The notes under the pieces were generated by a model. It was not told where the DNA came from. It made no database searches and worked only from the letters and a program-made list of their open reading frames with translations. A stretch of 64,000 nt of DNA from Rotaria macrura. Taxonomy: Eukaryota; Rotifera; Eurotatoria; Philodinida; Philodinidae. Position 1 is the stretch's first letter. Each line of letters begins with the position of its first letter. This document shows positions 26,101 through 36,699 of this stretch, piece after piece. A program made the translations under genes and the position numbers. The stretch lies in NCBI GenBank assembly GCA_900239685.1, contig OENT01000027.1, forward strand, positions 248,001-312,000, in the 5' to 3' direction.

Positions 26101-29100
26101 TTTATCATGATAAGTGCAGCTAGTAATGCTTCATGAAGACAATTGATCAATGTTGATTGATTAAGACCTCGTTCATAAGATGCCATTAATGTTGAATGTA
26201 ATGGTATCAAAGAATTTAAAGTATCTTCTACAATGAAAATAATGTTTTTGTACTTTTGAATTCCAACCATCGCCTAACCTTTATACGTTGCTACCATACA
26301 TTGCAGATAAGCTGCTCGTGTTATAGCTGTGCTATTCTTTTGTTCAAGTCCTTTCTATAAATTATTAGAAAAGAACATTTATTCGAAAATTTCTATGTAA
26401 AGATATAACAAATTATACTACTTTAAAAAATTCTGTTAATGTTTGATTCGAATTAGTTAGTCGTGAACACCAACTAGTCATTTGTTGTAGCATATGACAA
26501 ATGAGACCTTCGTGTAATTCTTGTTGTATCATTGCATAGAAATATTTTTCAAATAATTTCAATATATCATCTTGTGATATATTTGTACTCGGTGATCGAC
26601 TCAATGCACCGATTGCACTGAGAACATTTTCACGTTGACTTATCACCGATAATTTATTGACAGATTGTTCCGTTCCTAAACAAGAAAAGAATAAAAACAA
26701 ATCAATGTAAAGAGTTGAATGAAATTATTTTCTTTTGTTTTTATTTTTAATAGTTACAACCATTGAGAATATTGAATAAATATTGGACTATGCTTAGTAT
26801 TGTTTCACCATTCGAAACTTGTTTTGCAAGAGCACGAAATGAAACCAATGCAGATGTTTCTAAGATTTCAGTTTTTGATATCAATGGTGCTAAAGAATTC
26901 ATTCGCATATTTCATCTTTGTGTTCAAATAACTTACAAGCTAGAAGTTTCGCAAGTTCATTGGCAATGTAACTTAAATCAAATTGTAAATTACTCAGTAA
27001 TGATGGTACAGCTATTGAATATAAATGAACATTTCTTTCTTGATTTTGAAATTTAATAATGATAAAATAGATAAACATACCTTCGATGATAATTTCAGGA
27101 TTACGAAGTAGTGATCGATTCAATGTTGGATAAACTTTGGTTTTAAACGTTTCAATATCAATTGAAATTTGAATTTCAGTACATGGTTTTAATGCTGCTT
27201 CATAGGGTTTTGTTCGTGTACCAAGAATTAATTTAGCATAGGAATCAATACCAATAGTCTATACGATATGAAACACTTATGTGTCAAGATGTATTTGATA
27301 AGTCCATGACATTTACTTTGATTTGTTCATATATTGTCGGTTCTTTTGTTTTAAATCGATAGAGAAAAGAACTGATCAAACCTAAATGTGCTAGATCATG
27401 TTCAGATATCGATTCTAGTAATTTAACCCAATGCTCGGGTAATGTTGGAACCTAAACAAAAATGTGTCATGAAATTATTTTTCTGTGCTTTGTTTTTTGT
27501 TACATAGAAGAACATAATTTCGTCTTTCTCATGTCGAACTTGTTGATACTGACATGATAATATGGTCAACTTGCAACGCTTCCATTCATTTGAATGTTTA
27601 TGCGATTTGTTTTCTTTTTCAAAAATAACTTCATGTGTCACATAGTAGGAGGTGAATTTTCATGATCTCATATGGCCTAAACTTTTGTATTTATGTCAAA
27701 AGTCATATTTTCAAATTTCAAGTGTAAATTTTGTTTCTACAATATATTCAGTTCCATAGTTTAAGATTTGCTACAGGTTAGGTATCCCAACTAGCCTGCT
27801 GAACATGATTTATAGCTGGCTAGATAACTACACAGCATATATTTACTACGGCCAAACGAAGCCAGAAGTTTTTAAAGTTCAGGTCAGTCTTCCCGAATGC
27901 AGTAGTCTCAATCCATATGTCTTCGTAGTTTACCATAGCGATCTAGTAACCTGTCTGGGAGCCCACTCAAGCCATATCTTCGCGGATGACCTGAGTGTGC
28001 TCATTCGAGCGCCCATTCAAAAATCCTTCTCATCCCTTGTCAAGACTTGAGAGGTTGAAGGGAGTAACGTGTGTGTGACAGAATTGCCGACTATTCGATT
28101 CGCTGGAAACAACCAATCAATATCGGAAAAACTGTCGCACAACTCTTCTGCTCTCAAATTAGAAAGCCCACGGTCGACATATATATGCTTGGGCAGAAAA
28201 ATGCCACATTGAACTCGTTCAAGTATTTCGGTTTTACCTGGACGAATAAATTATCATTAAGACCTACTGTCAATAAATGCCTCGAGAATATTCAAAGATC
28301 ATTGGGTAAGCTCAAATGGTTGCGTAGCGGCAAAATTTTGTCCAAAGACACTAAGTTGTTTCTTCGCATATATACTTCCCCATTTCGCTTGGATCTTCCC
28401 CTTTTTCCCCTTCCTTCCCACAACACACCAAGAAACACTTAGAAGAAAGTATAGAGTAGCAATACGCCTAATTCATCGTGCCCGATTCGTTTGCACTACA
28501 GATCTTTTCAATTTTACTCGAGAAGAACCTCTAGATAACTACATCAAACGCGACATCGTGAAAAGATTAAAAAAGATGCACTCCTTTGGGATAATTTCCA
28601 TAAGCAAGCTGAAGATGGTGTTGGACATCTATTGATGTTGAAACGTTTAAAATTAAAACACCGCTCCCTTCTCTTAGACTGGCTTGATTTCAATGAGCAA
28701 GGTGATAGTAGGGATATAGGAAAGAAGGAACACGAAATCCTAGTCTAATCGTTTTCTTAACAATCCCTTTAGCCCTCTCTCAACCTACACCTCCCGTAAT
28801 TTGTATACTCTGTCCATCTCGTTCGTTCTTCATTTGCTCATTGTAACTCTATCTTTGTTTCTCCTGTTTTTTTTGTTTGTTTTCACTTTCTACCTCTCCC
28901 TGTCCTGTCCATGTACTCCTGCTCTTGTCTTGTAAGCACTTCCGAGTGTCACAATAAATGACGAGCATAAATCAAAAAAAAAAGTTTCAGATTTGCTCTC
29001 AGAATTTTTCATACAAGCTAGTCAAACTCAGAATTTGATACAAGTAAAGTTTGAGAGCGAATTCAAAAATATCAGTCATCATGGTACATCAATTTCAGCA

Positions 29101-29908
29101 AGATATACACTAAATTTTAATTGACTAGGACACTTTCAACATGCTATCACAATAAAAAATAATATATTACCTGTTTGAATAGATTATTCAGTCGTTTGTC
29201 GACTAATTTTAATCCTGTAGAATTTGATGAATCAGCCAATAAAGTTGATATAAATCTTGAAACGATTAGTAACTGCAAAAGAAAAACAAAGACAAACAGT
29301 AATAATAACACATTTCATTTGTTTCATGTGAGCTAAACATGAGTTAAGTCTTACAATCAATTTATCGGTTTCATCTTCAATTTTTATTCCATTGCTTGCA
29401 GCTATAATTTTTGTCATATACATGAAACCATAATCAGCTTGAAATCGTGCATTTCGACTAATGAACAAACGATTGAAATCAATGATAGCAAATATGAAAT
29501 TTTCAATATAATTTTGACCTACTGTGAATGTACTTTACAGATAGTACGCGATTGTACATCAAATGCATTAATGATTAATTTAAAAATTCTCTCTTTATAT
29601 TTTCGTATAACTTCATCCAGTAATGTACTGAGAAGAGTACGTGATTGTGTTGTTGTATACAATGGAATAAGTTGACCGATTGTATGAGCCAAGACTTTTA
29701 AAGCAGGATCTGGTAGATCTGTTATCGATATAGTAGAAAAAGACAACAATCGATTATGAAAAAAAATAAATAAAGAATTCCTTTTTCTTCGACATTTACC
29801 ATCTGTTTGATTTGCTTTAAATGAATCAATGAGATCATTTATAATATTTGTACGTACTTTTGGTGATGAATACCAACTGTATCGAACAAAGTTTTTTAAT
29901 GATTCCAT
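11183..29908 (-). CDS. GCN1: GCN1, giant HEAT-repeat activator of the eIF2-alpha kinase GCN2
   Basis: About 40 exons spread over 18.7 kb encode a HEAT-repeat protein that follows animal GCN1 from end to end. Landmarks include the [10 protein letters not shown] segment with its charged KQNKNN linker (about 22.9-22.6 kb), [18 protein letters not shown] (18.7 kb), [13 protein letters not shown] (17.2 kb), [16 protein letters not shown] (16.1 kb), the [10 protein letters not shown] block (16.0 kb) and DDNFGTEHG (15.6 kb). GCN1 binds ribosomes and, with GCN20/ABCF3, passes uncharged tRNA to GCN2 in the cytosol; the EF3-like and GCN2-binding HEAT arrays are encoded at about 19-12 kb. A Gln/Asn-rich insertion sits at about 13.9 kb. 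The frame ends at LLLSSN, roughly 200 residues earlier than human GCN1. Most introns are short, but several are 0.8-1.7 kb, and the one at about 29.17-27.45 kb holds a retroelement. Exon ends are approximate. Confidence 0.93.
27758..27772 (+). repeat. Target-site duplication, left copy
   Basis: AGTTTAAGATTTGCT directly precedes the retroelement. The right copy at 28983-28997 differs at one base (AGTTTCAGATTTGCT). The length of 15 bp is typical of target-primed reverse transcription. Confidence 0.8.
27773..28982 (+). mobile_element. 5'-truncated, decayed non-LTR (LINE-type) retrotransposon in a GCN1 intron
   Basis: The plus strand carries the C-terminal part of a reverse transcriptase. [16 protein letters not shown] block is followed by a region like the G-x-P-x-x-S-x-L-x-P turn (here [13 protein letters not shown]) and a FADD catalytic box near 27.98 kb. 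The frame then shifts at about 28.05-28.07 kb and continues with a post-RT segment up to about 28.44 kb, then breaks into other frames. The element ends in AATAAA, TAAATC and a poly-A run at 28974-28983. Perfect-but-one 15-bp repeats flank it (27758-27772 and 28983-28997). It is inserted antisense to GCN1, inside an intron. The 5' end lies within the RT domain, a typical 5' truncation, and the element cannot be autonomous. Confidence 0.88.
28953..28958 (+). terminator. Retroelement polyadenylation signal
   Basis: An AATAAA hexamer about 16 nt ahead of the poly-A run that ends the non-LTR fragment. Because it lies in antisense orientation within GCN1, it should not affect GCN1 transcription. 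Confidence 0.65.
28983..28997 (+). repeat. Target-site duplication, right copy
   Basis: AGTTTCAGATTTGCT follows the poly-A tail of the retroelement directly and matches the left copy at 14 of 15 positions. Confidence 0.8.
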
Positions 29909-30061
29909 ATCTGTTGTTTTCTTTTTATTTTAAATATCTAGAAATACGCGTTCAGTTATTTAAAACTTACATTTTGACAAGGAAAAAGAAAATAACAATA
30001 AAATAGTTTATATGAATTAGACAAAGAAAGAAAAAACGCAAAGTAAAGCATTAAACAACTG
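29909..30061 (-). promoter_or_regulatory. Very short ERLEC1-GCN1 spacer with a splice-acceptor-like site
   Basis: Only about 153 bp separate the ERLEC1 stop from the GCN1 start, in the same orientation. No AATAAA follows ERLEC1 here. Reading toward GCN1, a TTTCTAG acceptor-like site ends at 29938, 30 nt before the GCN1 Met. A GTAAGT lies only about 30 nt upstream of it, which is too close for a normal intron. The site could be a spliced-leader acceptor or a chance motif. Confidence 0.35.
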
Positions 30062-33000
30062 TTATTGATTCGGTGGTTGTTGCTGTTGAAAACGTTTCAA
30101 TAATTTTTCATTATCAGGTATACCGTACTCATCTGTATAATCAATTAAATTACAAAATAGTGACGATTCAACCTAAAAATAATATGCCAACTTAATTTTT
30201 CTTTATTGTTTGTCAATATTTGTATTCATATTTAAGATCATATATCGATTTAGATATAATAAACTGAATTCAATTATTCGTCTGAAAATGTTACATTAAT
30301 TTTTTAAATATCTTCTGATAATTATAGATCATAATATAAATATTACAAGTCATTCTCAATAGGATACTGATGAAACCGATAGAAATATTCTACAAGTATC
30401 TTATCTCAAAGAAATATAAGCTTGAAATTCGAGAAAATCATTGATTCTCAAAAAAAAGATAAATGCAGATGTGTTAAAACTAGCATAACTATTTTAATCA
30501 TTGTTGAATATTTTCTTTTGATTGGTCTACAATCTTATTAATAGGTATAATCACAAAATTTCCTCTAGAGAAATCTGAATGCAAAAAGATTAAATTCTAT
30601 GTGAACATATTAGTTCATTTCGAACAATTCATTCATGAAATGCAAAACTCGAATAGAAAAACTAGACATAAGAAAAAGAAAAGAAAGATGTGTCAAAGTT
30701 TAAATCCATTTTTGTTACAGTTCCTTCATACTATTTGCTAATCTCTAGTGCAATATATATTATAACTCGACATTTTAACGCAGAGAGGTTCAAAACCGTT
30801 CGCATTCATCTTTCAATCTAGACATAATTGAGATTGCTGTATGATAGAATGTAATAGTATCTATGATATACGTACTCCCAGAACATAAGAACATGATTCT
30901 GGTTCGACTAGATACATGGATGTGGCATGAGACTTGTCTCCTTTTTTCAAACATCTAAATAGACATAAATTCATTGCTTTTTATTCTTGTTATCATTCAT
31001 TGTGTTTGAATGATCTACCTTAATTTAACTTCGACAACACGTCGAGTCTTGGTTAAGTCACATATATCACCATCGGTATAATACAATGAAACAAATCTTA
31101 ACATATTAAATAGGATAAAACATGAAATATGACCGATAATTATATTTACTGTCGATCTTTCGTATTTCCTGATGGTCTCTTTTTAGGATTTTTGTTTAAC
31201 CATTCGATATGTTTTTCACGATTCCACGTTCCAAGTAAAATTGATATACGATGTTGACCTTCTTCCTTCAAATCATCAAAATAGAACAGAATTCTATGCA
31301 TTAAAAAGAAAAGAAATTTTAAAAACAAGTTTTCTACATGAAATTGAATAACATGTTTTCCATAGCATATTTCATATTTCCACCAACCTGTCCCACCAGG
31401 TAGACATTCTCGACCGGAAAGAAAATTCTCAAGAAATTCGCGATCAACGTCAGTACCTAAATTTCCCAGTGATTCTTGTCGAATATTTTGATTATTATTG
31501 ACTTCGGCTTGTTCTGTTGTACTCGGCTGCGTAGTTTTAATTGTTGAATCACGTGCCGTCGTTGTCTCAGTTGAATCATCAAGATCTTCATCACTACCAT
31601 ATTGGTATGCAATAATAAATGTTGTCCCATCAGCACTTGTCATCTAGGTATAAATAGGTCATGAATTGTAATTGCACAATCAGGCATTGCACAATCACGC
31701 TATGTTTTACCGTAAATTGTGCTCGACCACCTTTTTTCATTGATAATTGCCGTTCGTCTTCAAGTTTCTTTAAATTGCGTGGTTTTTGACGAGCATTGTC
31801 TTGAGGATAACAGTTTATACTATATCGATTTGCTTCTGATGGACTACATAACGAACGAAAAAGAAAACAAAAAGAAATAAATAAACACATGTTTGCATTT
31901 AGAAAAAACAAAAAGAAATCTTTAGTCGACTGGAATAATTATTTTCTTTTTTAAGAATCAGCGTCAGGGAACAACAGATTTAATAATGTTAAATTTATTA
32001 TTATATAAAGAAATAAAATAATATCAAATTTTTGAATACATCGTTCAAGAATATTTTCTCTAGAAAACTTGTCTGGACAGACAAGTTGACGGAGAACCAT
32101 GATTTTCAACAAGTGATGTATCACAATTATGTTTCAATTGCCTCTGTGCAATGTGAAAGACACAAATCGAGATTCAACGTTTTTCTAGAATATTTTGTTA
32201 TGAGACGTTCAGTTTTCACGTTCAAGAAATTTTAAATAATAGTTTATTCAGAGAAAATTCGATGGAATGGAAATTCACTACGTTAAATATCTGTATCTGA
32301 TTTTTATCATAGAATAATAAATATTCGTATTTATTAGTTTCCAATATGTAAATCGATGGCACTATTAGATTCATTCAATGAATGAAAAAGTACTAGCACA
32401 CAACAACGTTTCAAAAATGATATATGATCTTTTAAGCTTCTCTTCCATTCTTTCTTTCTACATAGAAAAAACAGCACATATAATTTGAATATATTGATTT
32501 GTTTCCTTTTTTGTTCGAGTGATAAAACTTTCTGAAATCGTTATTTTAATGGCCAAGCAAAATTTCGAAAATTAACAGAGTCATAAGTTTGAAAACTTGT
32601 TCAATGATTTCTCGGTTCTAAATAAATTTCATTGGATAACTAGACGCTCGCAATCATTGATGACGAACATGTGAATGATAAAATAATCTCATACAACGAC
32701 TGCTACTTTATTTTGCTCTTCAAAATTACAGCGATGCGTAGTACCAAAGTCTTCATACAATTATTTCTTAGTTTTCTGACGACGTCTTCATCAATAATTC
32801 ATCCATATAAAAGTCGACAAATCCATCGTTCTTGCTTATATTCGCAAAGATAACATTCTTAGAAAACTCTACTAGTGACAATTCTTACCAATCATGTAAG
32901 AATATAGCTCTTGCTGTTAAGTGCATTTTCTACATGAATTCGAGAACTTTTCTTTCTCGGACTGCTCGTAGTATACAATTCTAGACAATGAGAAATATTA

Positions 33001-34468
33001 TTTAGGGATCAAAATACCTAAATCCTGGTAATTTACAAAGCCATCGTGATGCAACAGTCATTTCATAATAACAAGTTGAAATTTCTTCAAAATTCAATAT
33101 CCCATCATTACCACGTTCATCACAAACTAAATAGAATCAATAATCTTTCCATAGAACTCAAGTTTAATAACATTTTACCATAATAAACAATAGTTTGCCG
33201 TGGTTGGTTTGAATTAATGTCACATGATGTACCATCGGAGTATCGCACAGATAACATTGGCGTCTTTTTATTATCAATTGTTTTATAATGTATCTAACAA
33301 GTTAAATTATATGGAAAATATGAGTGTTCATAAAGTTTCGTTCGATCACTATGATTACTTGTAATGCTGATTGACCATTTGAATCAATCAAAACATCTTG
33401 ATTATCAGAATGATAATAGCCCAAATAATATTCTTGAAGTATAGATTTCTAAAAATTCAACATTAAATAGTTCGATAAATGTGTTCCGAAGAAACAAATT
33501 ATGATCTTACTTTTCCTGCAACTTTGGTATCATGGTATTGTCGAATATGTATGCCATGGCATAATTCATAAGTCCAATATGGATCCAACTAGTCCACAAT
33601 AAATTGATCTTCGTAAAAAGACGACATAACAAAACATAACTGACGAACTTACTCGATATACACATATTTTTTTTGAATATAAATTTTCTAATAGTGGTTC
33701 AATATCAGATAGTGGAATAGAGTCAGTAGATGTCTAGACAAAAAGAAAGCATTTCATTCATAGTTGAACTTTTATTTTGAATTTTAACATGACAAGAACT
33801 CTTCGAATTCAACATATCATAGATTCTATTCGAAAGAATTTCATCTGAAAATTTGATCTTCTCTACAAAAACAAAAACAAAAAAGAAAACTGTTCTATCA
33901 AATATCTATTCATCATGACTAATTTTTTTGTTTTGTGTCATACAAAAGCTCATTGTACATAAATATTATACGTGATTTACTTCGATTGATTGAGAAAGTA
34001 CATAGAATTTTTTCAAAACTTTTTCATCAGCAACTGAGCACTGACCTAATCATTTGATTTTTCTATGCGATGGTCTGTTTGAACGCTATAAAATCTTACA
34101 GATCAACTATCTCTATCGACTTTATGTTTGCTAGTTGTCACGTTACATTAAAACGTAGATCAATGCTAAACTTTTTGCAATAAGTCATTATTACCGATAT
34201 AGTTGTTTGAATTGTTGGTAAGGCACATAAATAATTTTCTTTTCGTTTCGAGCTAAACGTATGACTATTATCGAGTTCGATTGGCTAAACGAAATCATTT
34301 AAGAACGAAACTTAAATATTTTATTTTAGTTTCCAATAAAATATATACTCATACATGTGTTAATTCTGGTTGCCATTTGATATCATATAGAATGTCATCG
34401 TCTAAGATCGTATTTGTTAGCGGAATTAAACATAAAATTGCATAAATTATTTGAATGAATAATATCAT
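30062..34468 (-). CDS. ERLEC1: ERLEC1 (erlectin/XTP3-B), ER lectin of ER-associated degradation
   Basis: About 13 exons encode a protein with an N-terminal signal peptide (start MILFIQIIYAILCLI) and two MRH (mannose-6-phosphate receptor homology) domains. The first MRH, about 33.6-33.0 kb, has YWTYELCHGIHIRQYH, then SVRYSDGTSC and a CDERG motif. The second, about 31.4-30.1 kb, has GWWKYEICYGKHVIQFH, LYYTDGDICDL and RCLKKGD, and ends with Cys-containing ESCSY and LFCNL segments. The paired Tyr/Trp and Cys pattern is that of ERLEC1, which has two MRH domains, rather than OS-9, which has one. ERLEC1 recognises trimmed N-glycans on misfolded proteins in the ER lumen and hands them to the HRD1-SEL1L ligase. 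An acidic, Thr-rich linker lies between the domains (about 31.6-31.5 kb). One long intron spans about 31.86-33.0 kb. Exon limits are approximate; the start and stop are clear. Confidence 0.9.
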
Positions 34469-34700
34469 TATTTATCTGTAAATGGAAAGATAAATAACAA
34501 GAATTACTTCATTTCCTCAATAAACTAGGCTGGCTCTTTTTGTAAATTATTTATTGGTAAAATAAAGTCTCCAATGAAAGTATCAATGCGACATCTTTCA
34601 TTCTCTTGGTTCGCTTCGTGGTATTCTCGAATCGTTATAGAAACATATGTGAGAATGAGTGAATGAATGAACATTTGTGATTGATTCTTATATATTGAAA

Positions 34701-35023
34701 ATGACGACAATAATTAATTTTAAAGAACAAACAATATTATCGATTCAAGAACGGCAGAACTTATCATTCCATTCAGGATGTAAAATGTTTACTTGGACAT
34801 GTGGCGATAACCCGATTAAAGTAGAGACATTATTCTGTAATGAAATACGATCAGAAATCGAAATAGATTTTCATTTAACTGTTCTAGAATGCTTTATCCA
34901 TTGAATTTACAAATGATTATACAGCATTTTTATCAATTAAAACTAGACAACATGCTGAAGGTAATAGTAAATGATGAGAAATATTTTTATTTTCAGTTTG
35001 ATGAAGTACAAATTTTAAAGTGA
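34701..35023 (+). CDS. Weak orphan coding candidate, 2 exons, 92 aa
   Basis: An open frame at 34701-34880 can be joined, in phase, across a 44-bp GT-AG intron to 34925-35023. The result is a 92-residue, Cys-containing acidic product with no signal peptide and no family I recognise. Read without splicing, the first frame ends near 34904. The composition is protein-like, but the support is only an open frame with one fitting splice. It may equally be a decayed fragment. Confidence 0.3.
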
Positions 35024-36361
35024 CTGTATGATTCAGCTTTCTAATATATAAAAGATAATAGAATCGTCTACAAATCAAATTGGTCTGTTTGTTTAGTAGG
35101 AGATGAATATGAAATGTAAAGTCTGCTATGTTTGATGTGAACTAGTAAATCAAAAATAACGATTGTATAGAATTGTGTTAATTTTCCCTAATTGATATTT
35201 TTTGAGGCACAATGAATTTTCCATACAAAATTAAAGGATTGTGCACAACTTGATTAAACGTGAACCAGAGGCCCCAATGAGAAGTCAGAATTTAAGATTA
35301 TAGAAAAAATTGATTTAATAAAGTGTTTGAATTAGCATTCCATATAAAAAATATTCGATTATGAATCAAATTTAAAATTGCTTATAATAGCACGATTATA
35401 ATCTGATCTTACTCATAAAATGTATTTTAATCGATTTCCTACAGGGACTATAATTATCGATTGAAGCAGATTTAAAAAAGATCAAAACCAAACGAAATCT
35501 GTCGTTTTAAAACTGAAAAATCTGATTATTATAGTGCTATGGTAAGCAACTTTTAATTTAATTCATAAGTAAAAGTTCTCACATGGATATTTGGTTTATT
35601 ACTTATAAAAAAACTAGTAAAGTTACAAACTCACAAAAATAAACATATGGAAATCACGAAAACGTTTCTCGATAACAACATTATCTGTTACTGTCTTCTT
35701 AATATCCATTTTGTTGTGTCTAGTAATATTTTTGTACTTAAACTTGTAAGCAATTGGATCCCGTTGCTCTCGAACATCCTGTAGAAAAACTGATCATGAG
35801 AAAACGAGAGTTCTGGAAGATAGAGGTCAAATTTATCAAAGTTTAGACCGTGAGACTTTTTTACTCTCATCGAATATGCAAGACGAATTGGAAACTGTTT
35901 TTGAACGAGAAATTTAATAGAAGTGTTGAACCATACTCCGACTTCGAAAAACTTCTAGGATTAAAATGAACAGTTTCTGAAAATGCATCAGTGATAACTT
36001 CCCATAGAAGCACGTTATGACGAAACGCTCTAACAATTATTCTAGTTCCATAGCAATATTATTTGTTTACCTGTAGATTTCTCAAAAGTAATGTCGTTTA
36101 GCCTATTTTTAAATTTAATTTATACGTTGGTAATCCAGGCCGATTCAAGGTATTCAGAAACTCTATTGGAATACTGACATGTATAAATGATGATCGTCTA
36201 TATCGCCACTAATTTTTACAGAGCCAGTCGTGTAAAAACTGTTGAGCTCAACATTTTTTTAACTTTATCAAAACGCGTTCATTGATTAATCGACAACCTT
36301 AGTTTTTTGGGTAGATAATTGAAAATCTTGAAAAAGTTTTCAATATCAATACAGGTAAAAT

Positions 36362-36640
36362 TATAACCAAAAGCAATCGCTAACTGTGTCATTAGACATT
36401 AAAGAAATAGGAATTTCAACTGAAAATTGGATTTCAAGTGTTGGTGGTAAAGGTATCATACCATCATCGATAAATAAAAGCCACTTAGAAAAATCAGGAT
36501 CTGTGATAGCTTGCATATTGCACTTGAGTTTTGAATGTTTGAAAAAAAACCAAACAGAAGACTTTTATTGTTGGAGCAATAATGTTACATCGAGATCTTT
36601 TTCTAACAACGTACAGAAATTGTCGAAAGTCATCACCTAA
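36362..36640 (+). pseudogene. Orphan open frame, possible exon or gene fragment
   Basis: A frame of about 85-90 codons ends at 36640. Its residue composition looks like real protein (NWISSVGGKGIIPSS, then a Cys/Leu-rich stretch) and not like AT-rich noise. There is no convincing start codon, and the frame runs up to an acceptor-like CAG near 36354. I found no partner exons. It could be a remnant of a decayed gene, together with the candidate at 34701-35023. No family is recognised. Confidence 0.25.
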
Positions 36641-36699
36641 TACAACAATCATTTTACAATATCTTTCACTGTATGTTTTCATGCATTCGTTTCGCTTTT

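Noticed and set aside
29938..29970. A 5'-UTR intron of GCN1 between GTAAGT and TTTCTAG
   Set aside because: The span would be only about 33 bp, below the shortest intron otherwise seen here (about 44 bp), so a normal cis-intron is unlikely.
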